A stretch of DNA of 64,000 nucleotides, from positions 930,001 to 994,000 of the forward strand of contig NZ_PJMQ01000001.1 of assembly GCF_002846335.1 (NCBI RefSeq), read 5' to 3'. The position numbers and the translations under genes are program-made. Below, one piece after another: positions 41,831 to 52,455 of the stretch. The notes below the pieces were generated by a model. That model was not told where the DNA came from. It worked only from the letters and a program-made list of their open reading frames with translations, and made no database searches. The stretch is from Janthinobacterium sp. 61 (GTDB lineage Bacteria; Pseudomonadota; Gammaproteobacteria; Burkholderiales; Burkholderiaceae_D). Positions within the stretch are counted from its first letter, which is position 1; every line of letters begins with the position of its first letter.

Positions 41831-43015
41831 ATGCAATACATCACCATCCTTGGCGCGACCGGCTCGATCGGCGTGTCTACCCTGGACGTGCTCGCGCGTC
41901 ATCCCGAGCAATACAGCGTGTATGCGCTGAGTGCGCACAGCCGCGTGGCCGAACTGGCCGCCCAGTGTCTGAAGTTCCGTCCGCAGCGCGCTGTCGTTGG
42001 CACTGCGGAAGCCGCTCTTGAACTGACGCGTTTGCTGCGCGGGCAGGGCGTCGATACGCAAGTCGAGTACGGCGTGGAGGCCCTGTGCGCCATTGCCAGC
42101 GCGCCGCAGGTGACGGGCGTGATGGCGGCCATCGTTGGCGCGGCAGGCCTGGCGCCTACCTTGGCGGCGGCACGTGCTGGCAAGAAAGTATTGTTGGCCA
42201 ATAAGGAGGCGCTGGTCATGTCTGGCCAGCTGTTCATCGATGCCGTGCACGATAACGGCGCCGTGCTGTTGCCCATCGACAGTGAGCATAACGCCATCTT
42301 CCAATGCATGCCGCACGCCCATGGTCGCGCGCCAGGCGCCGCTGGCGTGGCAAAAATCGTGCTGACGGCTTCCGGCGGTCCCTTCCTCACGCGCGACGTC
42401 GAGACGCTCGACAAGGTTACGCCGGACCAGGCCTGCAAGCATCCGACCTGGGCCATGGGGCGCAAGATTTCCGTCGATTCGGCCACCATGATGAACAAGG
42501 GGCTGGAGGTAATCGAGGCGCACTGGCTGTTCGGCGCGCCTGCCGAGCAGATCGAAGTGCTGATCCACCCGCAAAGCGTGATCCATTCGATGGTGTCGTA
42601 TATCGACGGTTCCGTGCTGGCCCAGTTGGGTAACCCGGACATGCGCACGCCGATCGCCCATGCGTTGGCGTATCCGCAGCGCATCGCTTCCGGCGTGGCG
42701 CAGCTGGACCTGGCGCAAGTGGCAACCCTGCAGTTCGAACGTCCCGATTTCCGTCGTTTCCCTTGCCTGGCGCTGGCGTTCGACGCCTTGCGCGCGGGCG
42801 GAACGGCGCCGGCCCTGCTCAATGCGGCCAATGAAGTGGCTGTGCAATCCTTCCTCGACGAGCAGATCGGCTTCCGCCAGATCGACCGCGTCATCGCCCA
42901 TGTGATCGAGACTGTGCCGCATGGCGCCGCCTCCAGCATCGAGGCCGTGATGGAGCAGGACCGCCTGGCCCGCGTGGCCGCGCACGCGTATATCGCCCAA
43001 AGGCTGGCCGCATGA
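41831..43015 (+). CDS. dxr: 1-deoxy-D-xylulose 5-phosphate reductoisomerase
   Basis: 394 aa from ATG 41831 ([21 protein letters not shown]), with AAGGAAA upstream. The NADPH-binding GATGSIG, the metal-binding [13 protein letters not shown] and the flexible loop [21 protein letters not shown] are intact. First committed step of the MEP isoprenoid pathway, feeding uppS two genes upstream. It overlaps the rseP start by four bases. Confidence 0.97.
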   Translation: MQYITILGATGSIGVSTLDVLARHPEQYSVYALSAHSRVAELAAQCLKFRPQRAVVGTAEAALELTRLLRGQGVDTQVEYGVEALCAIASAPQVTGVMAAIVGAAGLAPTLAAARAGKKVLLANKEALVMSGQLFIDAVHDNGAVLLPIDSEHNAIFQCMPHAHGRAPGAAGVAKIVLTASGGPFLTRDVETLDKVTPDQACKHPTWAMGRKISVDSATMMNKGLEVIEAHWLFGAPAEQIEVLIHPQSVIHSMVSYIDGSVLAQLGNPDMRTPIAHALAYPQRIASGVAQLDLAQVATLQFERPDFRRFPCLALAFDALRAGGTAPALLNAANEVAVQSFLDEQIGFRQIDRVIAHVIETVPHGAASSIEAVMEQDRLARVAAHAYIAQRLAA

Positions 43016-44373
43016 CGCTGATCACCACCTTGCTGGCTTTTATCGTCGCGCTCGGTTCGCTGATTACCTTGCACGAGCTGGGTCACTACCTGGTGGCGCG
43101 CTGGTGCGGCGTGAAAGTGCTGCGCTTCTCGATCGGCATGGGGAAAGTGGTGTATTCGCGCAAGTTTGGCAAGGACCAGACGGAATGGGCTATTTCCGCG
43201 CTGCCGCTGGGCGGCTATGTCAGCATGCTCGACAGCCGCGCGCAAGACCTCAGCGACTTGCCGGAAAGCGAATTGCGCCGCGAATTCACGCGCCAGAGCG
43301 TGTGGCGCCGCATCGCCATCGTGGCCGCCGGCCCGCTGGCCAATTTCCTCGTCGCCATCGTGCTGTACGCGGGCCTGTTCATGCATGGCATCGAAGAGCC
43401 GTCAAGCAAGCTCGGCCCCGTAGCCGAGCAGACAGCCGCCTATGCGGCTGGCTTGCGCAGCGGCGATACGGTCGAAGCGGTGAATGGCAAGGCCGTGGCC
43501 AGCTGGTCCGAGCTGCGCTGGGAGCTGATCCAGGCCACCCTCGACAAGCAGCCGGCCCGCATCGAAGTGCGCCGCCCCGACCGCGGCCAGCAGGAAGCGA
43601 CCTTGCCGACGGCCAGCCTGACGGAGACGGACCTTGAAGGCGACGTGCTGGGCAAGCTGGGCCTGACCCTGGCCCGTTCCGCGCCTACCCTGATGGAAAT
43701 CATGCCCGATGGCGCCGCCGCGCGCGCCGGCCTGCAGAAAAACGACCAGATCCTGGCCATCGACGAACAGCCCGTGCACGACGTGGCGGCCGTCATCGCC
43801 ACCCTGAGCCAGGCGCCTGGCCGGACCTTGCAATTGCAACTGTTGCGCCAGGGCCAGGACCTGACCTTGCCCATTACGCCGGACGCCGTGCCGGGCACAG
43901 GGACAGAGGGAGCTGTAACAGTTGGTAAGATCCAGGCAAAGCTGGGACAGGTGCCGGATATGATTACCGTGGCCTCCGGACCGTTCTCTGCCGTGGGCAA
44001 GGCGTCTGCCAAGGTCTGGGATACCAGTGTCATGAGCCTGAAAATGCTGGGTAAAATGGTCACCGGCCAGGTCTCGCTGAAGAATGTGACGGGGCCCATT
44101 ACCATCGCCGATTACGCGGGCCAGACGGCGCGCATCGGCCTGGTAAGCTACCTGAGCTTCATCGCCTTCATCAGTATCAGTCTGGGCGTGATGAATTTGC
44201 TACCCATTCCTGTTCTGGATGGCGGGCATTTGCTGTATTATTCGCTGGAAGTTTTGACCGGACGCCCCTTGCCGGAGCGCGTAGGCGAGATTGCCCAGCG
44301 CCTGGGGATCGGTTTGTTACTGACCTTGATGGTGCTTGCCGTCTTTAATGACGTGTTGCGATTGCTTAATTAG
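43012..44373 (+). CDS. rseP: Site-2 intramembrane zinc protease, RseP
   Basis: 453 aa. Zinc site H-E-x-x-H as [11 protein letters not shown] in the first helix and the second metal motif [10 protein letters not shown] near the C-terminus. Two PDZ domains lie in the periplasmic part (about 110-190 and 215-300). It cleaves the anti-sigma factor RseA and remnant signal peptides. It is placed directly before bamA, matching its role in envelope stress. Confidence 0.97.
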   Translation: MTLITTLLAFIVALGSLITLHELGHYLVARWCGVKVLRFSIGMGKVVYSRKFGKDQTEWAISALPLGGYVSMLDSRAQDLSDLPESELRREFTRQSVWRRIAIVAAGPLANFLVAIVLYAGLFMHGIEEPSSKLGPVAEQTAAYAAGLRSGDTVEAVNGKAVASWSELRWELIQATLDKQPARIEVRRPDRGQQEATLPTASLTETDLEGDVLGKLGLTLARSAPTLMEIMPDGAAARAGLQKNDQILAIDEQPVHDVAAVIATLSQAPGRTLQLQLLRQGQDLTLPITPDAVPGTGTEGAVTVGKIQAKLGQVPDMITVASGPFSAVGKASAKVWDTSVMSLKMLGKMVTGQVSLKNVTGPITIADYAGQTARIGLVSYLSFIAFISISLGVMNLLPIPVLDGGHLLYYSLEVLTGRPLPERVGEIAQRLGIGLLLTLMVLAVFNDVLRLLN

Positions 44374-44456
44374 GGCGGTGGTTGATGCCATTGCGTGAGT
44401 CGCACAAGCAATCTTTTGTGTATGTTGTCCATTGATTTACCCATTGAATAACCCCA

Positions 44457-46793
44457 ATGAAATTACATTCTGCTCGTTTTGCCTTGCCTTCCTTTCGTCG
44501 CAGCCTGATCGGCGCCGCCGTCATGGCCTTCTGTGCCGGCCATGCGCTGGCCGTCCAGCCATTTACTGTCAAGGACATCCGGGTCGAAGGGATCCAGCGT
44601 ACTGAAGCGGGCACTGTTTTCAGCTACCTGCCGGTGCGCGTCGGCGAAACGTTCTCCGACGAGAAGAGTATCGCCGCCATCAAAGCCCTGTACGCGACGG
44701 GTTTCTTCAAGGACGTGCGCCTGGAAGTCGATGGCGACGTGCTGGTGGTGCTGGTCGAGGAGCGCCCGGCCATCGCTGCCGTGGAATTCACGGGCACCAA
44801 GGAATTTGAAAAAGATGTGCTGGTCAAGGCATTGAAGGAAATTGGCGTCGGCGAAGCCAAGATTTTCGACAAGGCCTCGGTCGACCGCGCTGAACAGGAA
44901 CTCAAGCGCCAGTACCTGTCGCATGGCCTGTACGGCGTGAAGATCACCACCACCGTCACGCCGATCGAGCGTAACCGCGTCAACGTGGTGTTCGCCGTCG
45001 ACGAGGGCGACGTGGCCCGCATCAAGCAGATCAACATCGTCGGCAACAAGGCCTTCACCGACAAGGAACTGCGCGAACAGCTGGCCCTGAACACGGGCGG
45101 CTGGTTCAGCTGGTATACCAAGGCGGATCAATATTCGAAGACCAAGCTGACGGGCGACATCGAGTCGCTGAAGTCCTACTACCTGGACCGCGGCTATATC
45201 GAGATGCAGGTCGACTCCACGCAAGTGTCAATCACGCCCGATAAAAAAGATATCTATCTGACAATCAATATCACCGAAGGTGAAAAGTACAAGATTGCCG
45301 GCACCAAGTTCGAAGGCGAGATGTTCGGCCGCGAAGAAGAGCTGAAAGCCCTGAACCTGATGCGCGAAGGCGAGATTTACTCGGGTGCGCGCCTGACAGC
45401 CACGAACAAGCGCATCCAGGACCGCCTGGCCACGTTCGGCTATGCCTTTGCCAACGTCAATGCCAATCCGGAAATCAACCGTGAGAAGCATGAAGTGGGT
45501 TTTACTTTCTTCATCGATCCGGGCAAGCGCGTCTACGTGCGCCACATGAATATCGCCGGCAACACCACCACGCGCGATGAAGTCATCCGCCGTGAATTCC
45601 GCCAGTTCGAATCGTCCTGGTACGACAGCAACAAGATCAAGCTGTCGCGCGACAGGGTCGACCGCCTGGGCTACTTCAAGGACGTGACCATCGACACGCC
45701 GGAAGCACAGGGCACGACCGACCAGGTCGACGTCAACGTGACGGTGGTGGAAAAACCGACGGGTAACTTCCTGATCGGTGGTGCCTTCTCGCAATCGGAG
45801 AAGTTCACCCTGTCGGCATCGATTTCGCAGGCCAACTTCGCCGGTAGCGGCAACACCGTTGGCATCGAACTCAATACCAGCCATTACAGCCGCACGATCG
45901 CGTTTTCGCAAACCAATCCGTACTTTACGGACGATGGCATTTCGCGCAGCTTTGAAGTTTACCTGCGTACGACGGAACCGCCGGCGCTGAACATCGGCAG
46001 CTACAAGATCAAGCAAACCGGTGGCCGTGTCAGTTTCGGCGTGCCATTCTCGGAAGTCGACACTGTCTTCTTCGGCATCGGCGCCGAGCGCTCGCGCATC
46101 GAAACCGACATCACCAGCCCGATCCGCTTCAAGCAGTACGTGATCGACAATGGCGGCCCGTCAGACGGTATCGGTTCGGCCACCACGAATTCCATCCCGC
46201 TGACGGCGGCATGGCAGCGCGACAGCCGCGACAGCGCCCTGACGCCATCGATCGGCCGCTACCAGCGCGTCAACCTGGAGGCTGACCTGATCGGCGACCA
46301 GAAGTACTTCCGTGCCATCTATGAGCACCAGTATTTCCGTCCGCTGTTCAGCAAGGTCACCCTGGCGCTGAAAGGCGAGATCGATTACGGCCACGGCATC
46401 GGCAATCACGTGTATCCGGTCTTCAAGAACTTCTACGGCGGCGGTATCGGTTCGGTGCGCGGCTACCTGAGTTCCTCGCTGGGCGCGGTCGAACCGAGCA
46501 CCAACGATGCACTGGGCGGCGCTTCGCGCCTGATCGGTAATGCCGAACTGCAGATGCCATTCCCCGGTTCGGGCAATGACCGCAGCCTGCGCTGGTTCGG
46601 TTTTCTTGACGGCGGCCAGGTCTACCAGGAAGGCGAAAAAATGCGGATCTCGCAATTGCGCTATTCTGCTGGCTTGGGCATCAGCTGGATTTCACCGGTG
46701 GGTCCGCTCAAGCTGAGCTATGCCAAACCGCTGAACGCCAAGCCGACTGACCGCCTGGAGCGCTTCCAGTTCCAGATGGGCACCGGTTTCTAA
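44457..46793 (+). CDS. bamA: Outer membrane protein assembly factor BamA
   Basis: 778 aa. Signal peptide to about residue 31 (ending GHALAVQPF), five POTRA domains (about 35-435) and a 16-stranded barrel. The barrel contains the VRGY motif of lid loop 6 (GIGSVRGYLSSS) and ends in the aromatic residue of FQMGTGF. It inserts outer-membrane beta-barrels. Located between rseP and the Skp chaperone gene. Confidence 0.98.
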   Translation: MKLHSARFALPSFRRSLIGAAVMAFCAGHALAVQPFTVKDIRVEGIQRTEAGTVFSYLPVRVGETFSDEKSIAAIKALYATGFFKDVRLEVDGDVLVVLVEERPAIAAVEFTGTKEFEKDVLVKALKEIGVGEAKIFDKASVDRAEQELKRQYLSHGLYGVKITTTVTPIERNRVNVVFAVDEGDVARIKQINIVGNKAFTDKELREQLALNTGGWFSWYTKADQYSKTKLTGDIESLKSYYLDRGYIEMQVDSTQVSITPDKKDIYLTINITEGEKYKIAGTKFEGEMFGREEELKALNLMREGEIYSGARLTATNKRIQDRLATFGYAFANVNANPEINREKHEVGFTFFIDPGKRVYVRHMNIAGNTTTRDEVIRREFRQFESSWYDSNKIKLSRDRVDRLGYFKDVTIDTPEAQGTTDQVDVNVTVVEKPTGNFLIGGAFSQSEKFTLSASISQANFAGSGNTVGIELNTSHYSRTIAFSQTNPYFTDDGISRSFEVYLRTTEPPALNIGSYKIKQTGGRVSFGVPFSEVDTVFFGIGAERSRIETDITSPIRFKQYVIDNGGPSDGIGSATTNSIPLTAAWQRDSRDSALTPSIGRYQRVNLEADLIGDQKYFRAIYEHQYFRPLFSKVTLALKGEIDYGHGIGNHVYPVFKNFYGGGIGSVRGYLSSSLGAVEPSTNDALGGASRLIGNAELQMPFPGSGNDRSLRWFGFLDGGQVYQEGEKMRISQLRYSAGLGISWISPVGPLKLSYAKPLNAKPTDRLERFQFQMGTGF

Positions 46794-46844
46794 CCGGCCA
46801 TCTGAACCGGGGCGACAGCTTTTACCTTTTGACCATGGAGTATC

Positions 46845-47363
46845 ATGAACACCGCATCCGCTACCCTGCCCAAGTCCCTTGCCGTGATCGCATTGTGCTG
46901 GAGTTCGCTGTTGCCGGTGCAGGCGCAGGCTCAGGAGTCGAAAATCGCCTGGATCAGCAGCGAACGTATTTATAACGAGTCAAGGCTGGCCAAAGCGGCC
47001 AGCGCCAAGCTGGCCGAAGAGTTCCGCGCGCGCGAAAAAGCCGTGCAGGAACTGGCCAGCCGCTTCAAGGTGGCCAACGAAGCCCTGGAAAAGGACATGC
47101 CTACCCTGAGCGAGGCCGAGCGCGCCAAGCGCCAGCGCGAGTTTTTCGAGCTGGACAAGGAGCTGCAACGCCGCCAGCGCGAATTTCGCGAAGACTTGAG
47201 CCAGCGCACGAACGAAGAGCGCAGCGCCATCGCGGAAAAAGCCAACACCATCATCCAGCAGATGGCGCATATCGAAGGATATGACATCGTGCTGCAGGAA
47301 GCCCTGTGGGCCAGTCCGCGCATCGACATTACCGACAAGGTCTTGAAGGCGCTGGACAAGTAA
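46845..47363 (+). CDS. skp: Periplasmic chaperone Skp/OmpH
   Basis: 172 aa. Signal peptide to about residue 26 (ending VQAQA), a short beta body (KIAWISSERIYNESRL) and a long Lys/Arg/Glu-rich coiled-coil tentacle (about 45-135). The trimer holds unfolded outer-membrane proteins for BamA. Confidence 0.93.
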   Translation: MNTASATLPKSLAVIALCWSSLLPVQAQAQESKIAWISSERIYNESRLAKAASAKLAEEFRAREKAVQELASRFKVANEALEKDMPTLSEAERAKRQREFFELDKELQRRQREFREDLSQRTNEERSAIAEKANTIIQQMAHIEGYDIVLQEALWASPRIDITDKVLKALDK

Positions 47364-47526
47364 TCGAAACGGTTTTAAGCCTGGCAGTGCCTTAGCGAGC
47401 GGATGTGAGTTGTGGTTGAGAAGCGGAGCTGTGCGTATGCACGGGGCCGCCCGAGGCAGTGAGCTTCGGAGACCGCAATTCGCGCCGCGCAGCAGGCGTA
47501 GTCAGGCGTTCTTATAAGGGTAAAAG
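47364..47526. other. Unusual 163-base gap between skp and lpxD
   Basis: Most genes in this cluster are separated by only a few bases, or up to about 80. This gap contains the word GGCAGTG twice (about 47384 and 47456), and GTGC-GTAT-GCAC forms a 4-bp stem at about 47431. No ORF or terminator is visible. It could be a decayed extragenic element or hold a promoter for lpxD. Confidence 0.3.
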
Positions 47527-48582
47527 ATGGGCACTCGACTAGGAGACTTGGTCGAACGCTTCGGTGGTCAATTGGCGGGCGATCCCAACCTGGAAGTCAC
47601 AGGGATCGCGCCGCTGGCCGACGCCGGCGCTTCGCACATCAGCTTTCTCAGCAATAGCAAATTTCGCGCACAGGCGGCGCAAAGCGGAGCTGCCGCGCTG
47701 ATCCTCACGCCTGTCGACGATGCGCTGATCGGCGCCGAGTACGCCGGCACGCGCATCGTCACACCGAATCCCTATGTCTATTTCGCGCGCGCGGCGCAGT
47801 ATTTCGCCGCACTGCATGAGATCAAGGCACCGGCAGGCATCCATCCGAGCGCCTTTGTCGATGCCGGCGCGCAGGTCGATGCCAGCGCCTCTGTCGGCGC
47901 ACACGCGGTGATCGAGGCCGGCGCCATTGTCGGAGCCGGCTGCATCATCGGCCCTGGCTGCGTGGTGGGGCGCGATGCGGTCATCGGCGCGGGCACGCAA
48001 TTGCTCGCCAACGTGACCTTTCATGCGCGCTGCGTGATCGGCCAGCGCGGCATCATCCATTCCGGCGCCGTGATTGGTACCGACGGATTCGGCTTTGCCA
48101 ACGAAGGCGGCGTGTACATCAAGATTCCGCAAACGGGCAGGGTGGTGATCGGTGACGATGTCGATATCGGCGCCAATACCACCATCGACCGTGGCGCACT
48201 GGCTGACACCGTCATCGAAGATGGTGTCAAGCTCGATAACCAGATCCAGATCGGCCATAACTGCCATATCGGCGCGCATACGGCCATGGCCGGCTGCGTG
48301 GGCGTGGCCGGTAGCGCCGTCATCGGCAAGTACTGCACCTTTGGCGGCGCTGCCATGGTGCTGGGCCATTTGACAATCGCCGACCGCGTCCATGTCGGCT
48401 CTGGCAGCATGGTGTCTCGCTCGATCGCGGAACCGGGCCAGTACACGGGTTTTTATCCGCTGGCCAAGAACGCCGACTGGGAAAAGAGCGCCGCCATCGT
48501 GCGCAACCTGTCAAGCATGCGCGAGAAGATACGCGCGCTTGAAAAAACAATTAGAACACTGACCACGCAAGACGAAAAATGA
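47527..48582 (+). CDS. lpxD: UDP-3-O-acylglucosamine N-acyltransferase
   Basis: 351 aa. ATG 47527 follows AAGGGTAAAAG. N-terminal uridine-binding domain ([22 protein letters not shown]), then a left-handed beta-helix of hexapeptide repeats, catalytic His in [17 protein letters not shown], and a C-terminal helix. Third step of lipid A synthesis. Its last 157 bases are duplicated at 49166-49322. Confidence 0.97.
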   Translation: MGTRLGDLVERFGGQLAGDPNLEVTGIAPLADAGASHISFLSNSKFRAQAAQSGAAALILTPVDDALIGAEYAGTRIVTPNPYVYFARAAQYFAALHEIKAPAGIHPSAFVDAGAQVDASASVGAHAVIEAGAIVGAGCIIGPGCVVGRDAVIGAGTQLLANVTFHARCVIGQRGIIHSGAVIGTDGFGFANEGGVYIKIPQTGRVVIGDDVDIGANTTIDRGALADTVIEDGVKLDNQIQIGHNCHIGAHTAMAGCVGVAGSAVIGKYCTFGGAAMVLGHLTIADRVHVGSGSMVSRSIAEPGQYTGFYPLAKNADWEKSAAIVRNLSSMREKIRALEKTIRTLTTQDEK

Positions 48583-49058
48583 CTACTGAGAAGAAGACCC
48601 TCGACATCCTGGCCATCAAATCGCTGCTGCCGCACCGCTATCCGCTGCTGCTGGTTGACCGCGTGCTGGACTGGGAAGCGAACAAATCCATCACTGCCAT
48701 CAAGAACGTGACGGTCAACGAAGAGTTCTTCCAGGGGCATTTTCCGCACAAGCCGGTCATGCCCGGCGTGCTGATGATCGAAGCGCTGGCGCAGACGGCG
48801 GCCTTGCTGTCGTTCCTGACGATGGGCGTGAAACCGGATGAAAATTCGGTGGTGTACCTTGTCGGCATCGACAATGCGCGCTTCAAGCGTCCCGTCGAAC
48901 CGGGCGACCAATTGAAGATGGACGTGGAAATCCTGCGCGTGTCGCGCGGCCTCTGGAAATACAAGGCAGTCGGCTCGGTCGACGGCACGGTGGCGCTGGA
49001 AGCGGAAATCATGTGCACCATCCGCAGCGCGCAGGATGCGAGCCAGCCAGCGGGGTAG
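48579..49058 (+). CDS. fabZ: 3-hydroxyacyl-ACP dehydratase FabZ, copy 1
   Basis: 159 aa. The hot-dog-fold active site is intact: catalytic His in [12 protein letters not shown] and Glu in [10 protein letters not shown]. It dehydrates beta-hydroxyacyl-ACP and competes with LpxA/LpxC for acyl chains, so its presence in the lpx cluster is usual. It overlaps the lpxD stop (ATGA). A second, diverged copy follows at 49319. The two differ at 25 bases of the shared frame, mostly silent, and at about six residues plus a different C-terminal tail. This copy ends in TAG and is followed by a dead lpxA start instead of a functional one. Confidence 0.97.
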   Translation: MTTEKKTLDILAIKSLLPHRYPLLLVDRVLDWEANKSITAIKNVTVNEEFFQGHFPHKPVMPGVLMIEALAQTAALLSFLTMGVKPDENSVVYLVGIDNARFKRPVEPGDQLKMDVEILRVSRGLWKYKAVGSVDGTVALEAEIMCTIRSAQDASQPAG

Positions 49059-49062
49059 TAAT

Positions 49063-49165
49063 ATGGCGATCATTCACTCTACGCCAGTGATTGATCCGAA
49101 AGCTGAGCTCGATAGCTTGGTCTAGGTGGGGCCGTACACCGGCATCGGTCCGCACGTGTACATCG
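49063..49165 (+). pseudogene. Truncated lpxA 5' end (duplication remnant)
   Basis: The first 34 codons match the true lpxA start at 49813 (MAIIHSTPVIDPKAELDS against [18 protein letters not shown]). An in-frame TAG at 49123-49125 interrupts it after codon 20, and homology stops at about 49165, where lpxD sequence begins. It cannot encode LpxA. It is the right edge of the first duplication unit. Confidence 0.9.
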
Positions 49166-49322
49166 CGCGGAACCGGGCCAGTACACGGGTTTTTATCCGC
49201 TGGCCAAGAACGCCGACTGGGAAAAGAGCGCCGCCATCGTGCGCAACCTGTCAAGCATGCGCGAGAAGATACGCACGCTTGAAAAAACAATTAAAACACT
49301 GACCACGCAAGACGAAAAATGA
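49166..49322 (+). pseudogene. Duplicated lpxD 3' end (duplication remnant)
   Basis: 157 bases equal to 48426-48582 with two substitutions, from CGCGGAACC to the lpxD stop codon. It lacks the rest of lpxD. It supplies the native upstream context, including the ATGA overlap, to the second fabZ. The junction with the lpxA fragment shares ATCG. Confidence 0.92.
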
Positions 49323-49813
49323 CTACTGAAAAAAAGACCCTCGACATCCTGGCCATCAAATCGCTGCTGCCGCACCGCTATCCGCTGCTGCTGGTTGACC
49401 GCGTGCTGGACTGGGAAGCGAACAAAACCATCACCGCCATCAAGAACGTGACGGTCAACGAAGAGTTCTTCCAGGGCCATTTCCCGCACAAGCCGGTCAT
49501 GCCTGGCGTGCTGATGATCGAAGCGCTGGCGCAAACGGCGGCCTTGCTGTCGTTCCTGTCGATGGGCGTCAAGCCCGACGAAAATTCGGTGGTGTACTTT
49601 GTCGGCATCGACAATGCGCGTTTCAAGCGTCCTGTCGAACCGGGCGACCAACTGAAGATGGATGTGGAAATCCTGCGCGTCTCGCGCGGCATCTGGAAAT
49701 ACAAGGCAGTCGGCTCGGTCGACGGCAAAGTGGCGCTGGAAGCGGAATTGATGTGCACCATCCGTAGCGCGCAGGATGCGAGCCAGTCTGCGAGCCAGCC
49801 AGCGGGGCAGTGA
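49319..49813 (+). CDS. fabZ: 3-hydroxyacyl-ACP dehydratase FabZ, copy 2
   Basis: 164 aa, with the same catalytic His and Glu as copy 1. Changes against copy 1 include S to T (EANKT), T to S (LSMGV), L to F (VVYFV), L to I (GIWKY), T to K (DGKVA) and I to L (AELMC), plus a five-residue longer tail created by a 12-base internal duplication (GCGAGCCAGTCT type). Its stop TGA overlaps the lpxA start (TGATG), the normal arrangement, so this copy is the one in ancestral coupling with lpxA. Both copies look functional. Confidence 0.97.
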   Translation: MTTEKKTLDILAIKSLLPHRYPLLLVDRVLDWEANKTITAIKNVTVNEEFFQGHFPHKPVMPGVLMIEALAQTAALLSFLSMGVKPDENSVVYFVGIDNARFKRPVEPGDQLKMDVEILRVSRGIWKYKAVGSVDGKVALEAELMCTIRSAQDASQSASQPAGQ

Positions 49814-50604
49814 TGGCGGCCATCCACTCTACGGCAGTGATTGACCCGAAGGCTGAGCTCGACAGCTCGGTCGAGGTGGGTCCGTATACCATCATCGGTC
49901 CGCACGTGCGTATCGGCGCTGGTACCAAGGTCGGCCCGCATGTGGTCATCGATGGCCACACGACGATCGGCTGCGACAACCACCTGTTCCAGTTTTCCTC
50001 CATCGGCGCGCAGCCGCAGGATAAAAAATGGGCGGGTGAGGCGACGCGTCTGGAAATCGGCGACCGCAACACCATCCGCGAATTCTGCACCTTCAACACG
50101 GGCACCGTGCAGGGTGGCGGCGTGACGCGCCTGGGCAATGACAACTGGATTTCGGCGTACGTTCACCTGGCGCACGACTGCCTGGTTGGCAACAACACGA
50201 TTTTTTCGAACAACGCGCAGCTGGCGGGCCACGTGGAAATCGGCGACTGGGTCATCATGAGCGGCTTCGCCAATGTGCACCAGTTCTGCAAGATCGGCGC
50301 CCACGCCTTTGTCGGCATGAGCACCAGCCTGACGCAGGACGTGCCGCCTTTCGTACTGCTGAACGGCAATCCGGCGCAGGCACATGGCGTCAACATCGAG
50401 GGCTTGAAACGCCGCGGCTTTACGCGCGAGCAGATCAACGGCATCCGCACCGCGTATAAACTCATCTATCGCGCGGGACTGACCCTGGAAGAATCCAAGG
50501 CAGCCCTGTTCGAAGAAGAAGCGGCGTCGTCGCCTGAGGTGGCGCAACACATTCGCGCCATGCGCGAATTTTTGGGCGTGGCGTCGCGTGGTATCGTCCG
50601 CTGA
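49813..50604 (+). CDS. lpxA: UDP-N-acetylglucosamine acyltransferase
   Basis: 263 aa, full length, from ATG 49813; a GTG at 49810 is unlikely. It is a hexapeptide-repeat beta-helix with catalytic His in YVHLAHDCLVGN and chain-length region MSGFANVHQFCKIGAHAFVGM. First step of lipid A synthesis. Its 3' end overlaps the lpxB start by 17 bases. Confidence 0.98.
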   Translation: MAAIHSTAVIDPKAELDSSVEVGPYTIIGPHVRIGAGTKVGPHVVIDGHTTIGCDNHLFQFSSIGAQPQDKKWAGEATRLEIGDRNTIREFCTFNTGTVQGGGVTRLGNDNWISAYVHLAHDCLVGNNTIFSNNAQLAGHVEIGDWVIMSGFANVHQFCKIGAHAFVGMSTSLTQDVPPFVLLNGNPAQAHGVNIEGLKRRGFTREQINGIRTAYKLIYRAGLTLEESKAALFEEEAASSPEVAQHIRAMREFLGVASRGIVR

Positions 50605-51772
50605 CCAGGCCAGCGACCTGTCGGTCGCCAATGTCGCCATCGTCGCCGGCGAGGTGTCGGGCGACCTGCTGGCCAGCCGGCTGCTGTCCGGTCTCGTGCC
50701 GCAGTTGCCCGGTGCCCGCTTCCACGGCATCGGCGGCGAGCACATGGCCAAACAGGGTTTCATTTCCGACTGGCCGCTGGACAAGCTGACCGTGCGCGGC
50801 CTGTTCGAGATCATTCCCCGCTACCGCGAAATCAAGGGTATCCAGAACGCGCTGCGTGACCAGTTGCTGGCGGAGCGTCCCGCCGTCTTCATCGGCGCCG
50901 ACTATCCGGGCTTTAACCTGGGGCTGGAGCAGCAGCTCAAGGAAGGCGGCATCCCCACCGTGCACTACATCGGGCCGCAGATCTGGGCCTGGCGCGGCGG
51001 ACGCATCAAGAAAATCATCAAGGCTGTCTCGCACATGCTGGTGATCTTCCCGTTCGAGGAAGAGATCTACCGCAAGGCGGGCGTGCCCGTCACCTATGTC
51101 GGCCATCCACTTGCTGAAATGATTCCCCTGCAGCCGGACGAGGCGGCCGCGCGCCGCGCCCTGGGCTTGCCGGAAGATGCCAACGTGATGACCCTGATGC
51201 CGGGCAGCCGCATGGGTGAACTCAAATACAATGCGGTGGCCTTTGTGGCCGCCTGCAAGCTGTTGCTGGCGCGCGACCGCTCGCTGCGTTTCGTCGCGCC
51301 CATGGCCGGTGAAAAGCAGCGCCAGTACTTTTTACAGCTGATTGCGGAAGCGGGCTTGCAGGACGTCGAGATACTGCTCACCGATGGCGGCTCGCACACG
51401 GCCATTTGCGCCGCCGATGCAGTACTGGTGGCGTCCGGCACGGCGTCGCTGGAAGTGGCGCTGTACAAGAAGCCCATGGTCATCGCCTACAAGATGATGC
51501 GCGCATCGTGGGAAATCATGCGCCATATGGGCTACCAGCCGTGGATTGGTTTGCCAAATATCCTGGCGCGCGACTACCTGGTGCCTGAGCTGCTGCAGAA
51601 CGCGGCCAGCCCGCAAGCGCTTGCCGACGCCATGTGGCAGCAGCTGAGTGACGTGCCAGGGCGATTGCGCCTGGTGCAGCGCTTCACGGACATGCACCAC
51701 AGCCTGCTGCGCGACAGCGCGCGCGAGAGCGCCAACGCCGTCATGCAAGTCATCGCCGCCCACCGCAAGTAA
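50588..51772 (+). CDS. lpxB: Lipid-A-disaccharide synthase
   Basis: 394 aa from GTG 50588, inside the end of lpxA. Glycosyltransferase family 19 features: N-terminal [32 protein letters not shown]-like LMPGSRMGE, and [13 protein letters not shown]. It condenses UDP-diacylglucosamine with lipid X. A downstream start at the family-typical position is possible but would lose about ten residues. Confidence 0.97.
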   Translation: MVSSADQASDLSVANVAIVAGEVSGDLLASRLLSGLVPQLPGARFHGIGGEHMAKQGFISDWPLDKLTVRGLFEIIPRYREIKGIQNALRDQLLAERPAVFIGADYPGFNLGLEQQLKEGGIPTVHYIGPQIWAWRGGRIKKIIKAVSHMLVIFPFEEEIYRKAGVPVTYVGHPLAEMIPLQPDEAAARRALGLPEDANVMTLMPGSRMGELKYNAVAFVAACKLLLARDRSLRFVAPMAGEKQRQYFLQLIAEAGLQDVEILLTDGGSHTAICAADAVLVASGTASLEVALYKKPMVIAYKMMRASWEIMRHMGYQPWIGLPNILARDYLVPELLQNAASPQALADAMWQQLSDVPGRLRLVQRFTDMHHSLLRDSARESANAVMQVIAAHRK

Positions 51773-51816
51773 ATTCCGTTCATCGCTTCAATCGCAGTAC
51801 CAACCAAAGATTCAAC

Positions 51817-52455
51817 GTGAAAAATATCTATCCCGGCCTGTTTGACGACTTGCCATTCTCGCTCGATGAAATCATCTGTGGCGTCGACGAGGCAGGCCGC
51901 GGTCCGCTGGCCGGCCCCGTCTTCGCCGCTGCCGTGATCCTCGACCCGCACCAGCCCATCGATGGCTTGCGCGATTCGAAAAAACTCACCGAAGCCAAGC
52001 GCGACTTGCTGGCGCCACAGATCAAGGCAAAGGCCCTGGCCTGGGCCATCGCCGAAGCGTCGGAAGAGGAAATCGACCGCCTGAACATTTTGCAAGCGTC
52101 GATGCTGGCCATGCGCCGCGCCGTCGAGGCGTTGAGTACCGTACCCACGCTGGCCCTGATCGACGGCAACCGCTGCCCTGTGATGCCGATACGCGGCATG
52201 GCCATCATCGGCGGCGACGACAAGGTCGATTCGATTTCCGCCGCCTCGATCCTGGCCAAGACGGCGCGCGACGCGGCCCTGGTGCACCTGCATGCGGCCT
52301 ATCCGGAGTACTGCTTCGACCAGCACAAGGGCTATGGCACCAAATTGCACCTGGAGCGCTTGCACTTGCACGGCGCCTCGCCCGTGCACCGCCGCTCGTT
52401 CGCGCCCGTGCGCAATGTGATCTCCCTGTTCGGTGGACAAGAGGTGGTGGCATGA
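51817..52455 (+). CDS. rnhB: Ribonuclease HII
   Basis: 212 aa from GTG 51817. The RNase HII site is intact: first Asp-Glu in [14 protein letters not shown], second Asp in ALIDGNRCP and the later D in [13 protein letters not shown]. It removes RNA from RNA-DNA hybrids. It lies after lpxB as in many proteobacteria and overlaps the methyltransferase start by four bases. Confidence 0.97.
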   Translation: MKNIYPGLFDDLPFSLDEIICGVDEAGRGPLAGPVFAAAVILDPHQPIDGLRDSKKLTEAKRDLLAPQIKAKALAWAIAEASEEEIDRLNILQASMLAMRRAVEALSTVPTLALIDGNRCPVMPIRGMAIIGGDDKVDSISAASILAKTARDAALVHLHAAYPEYCFDQHKGYGTKLHLERLHLHGASPVHRRSFAPVRNVISLFGGQEVVA

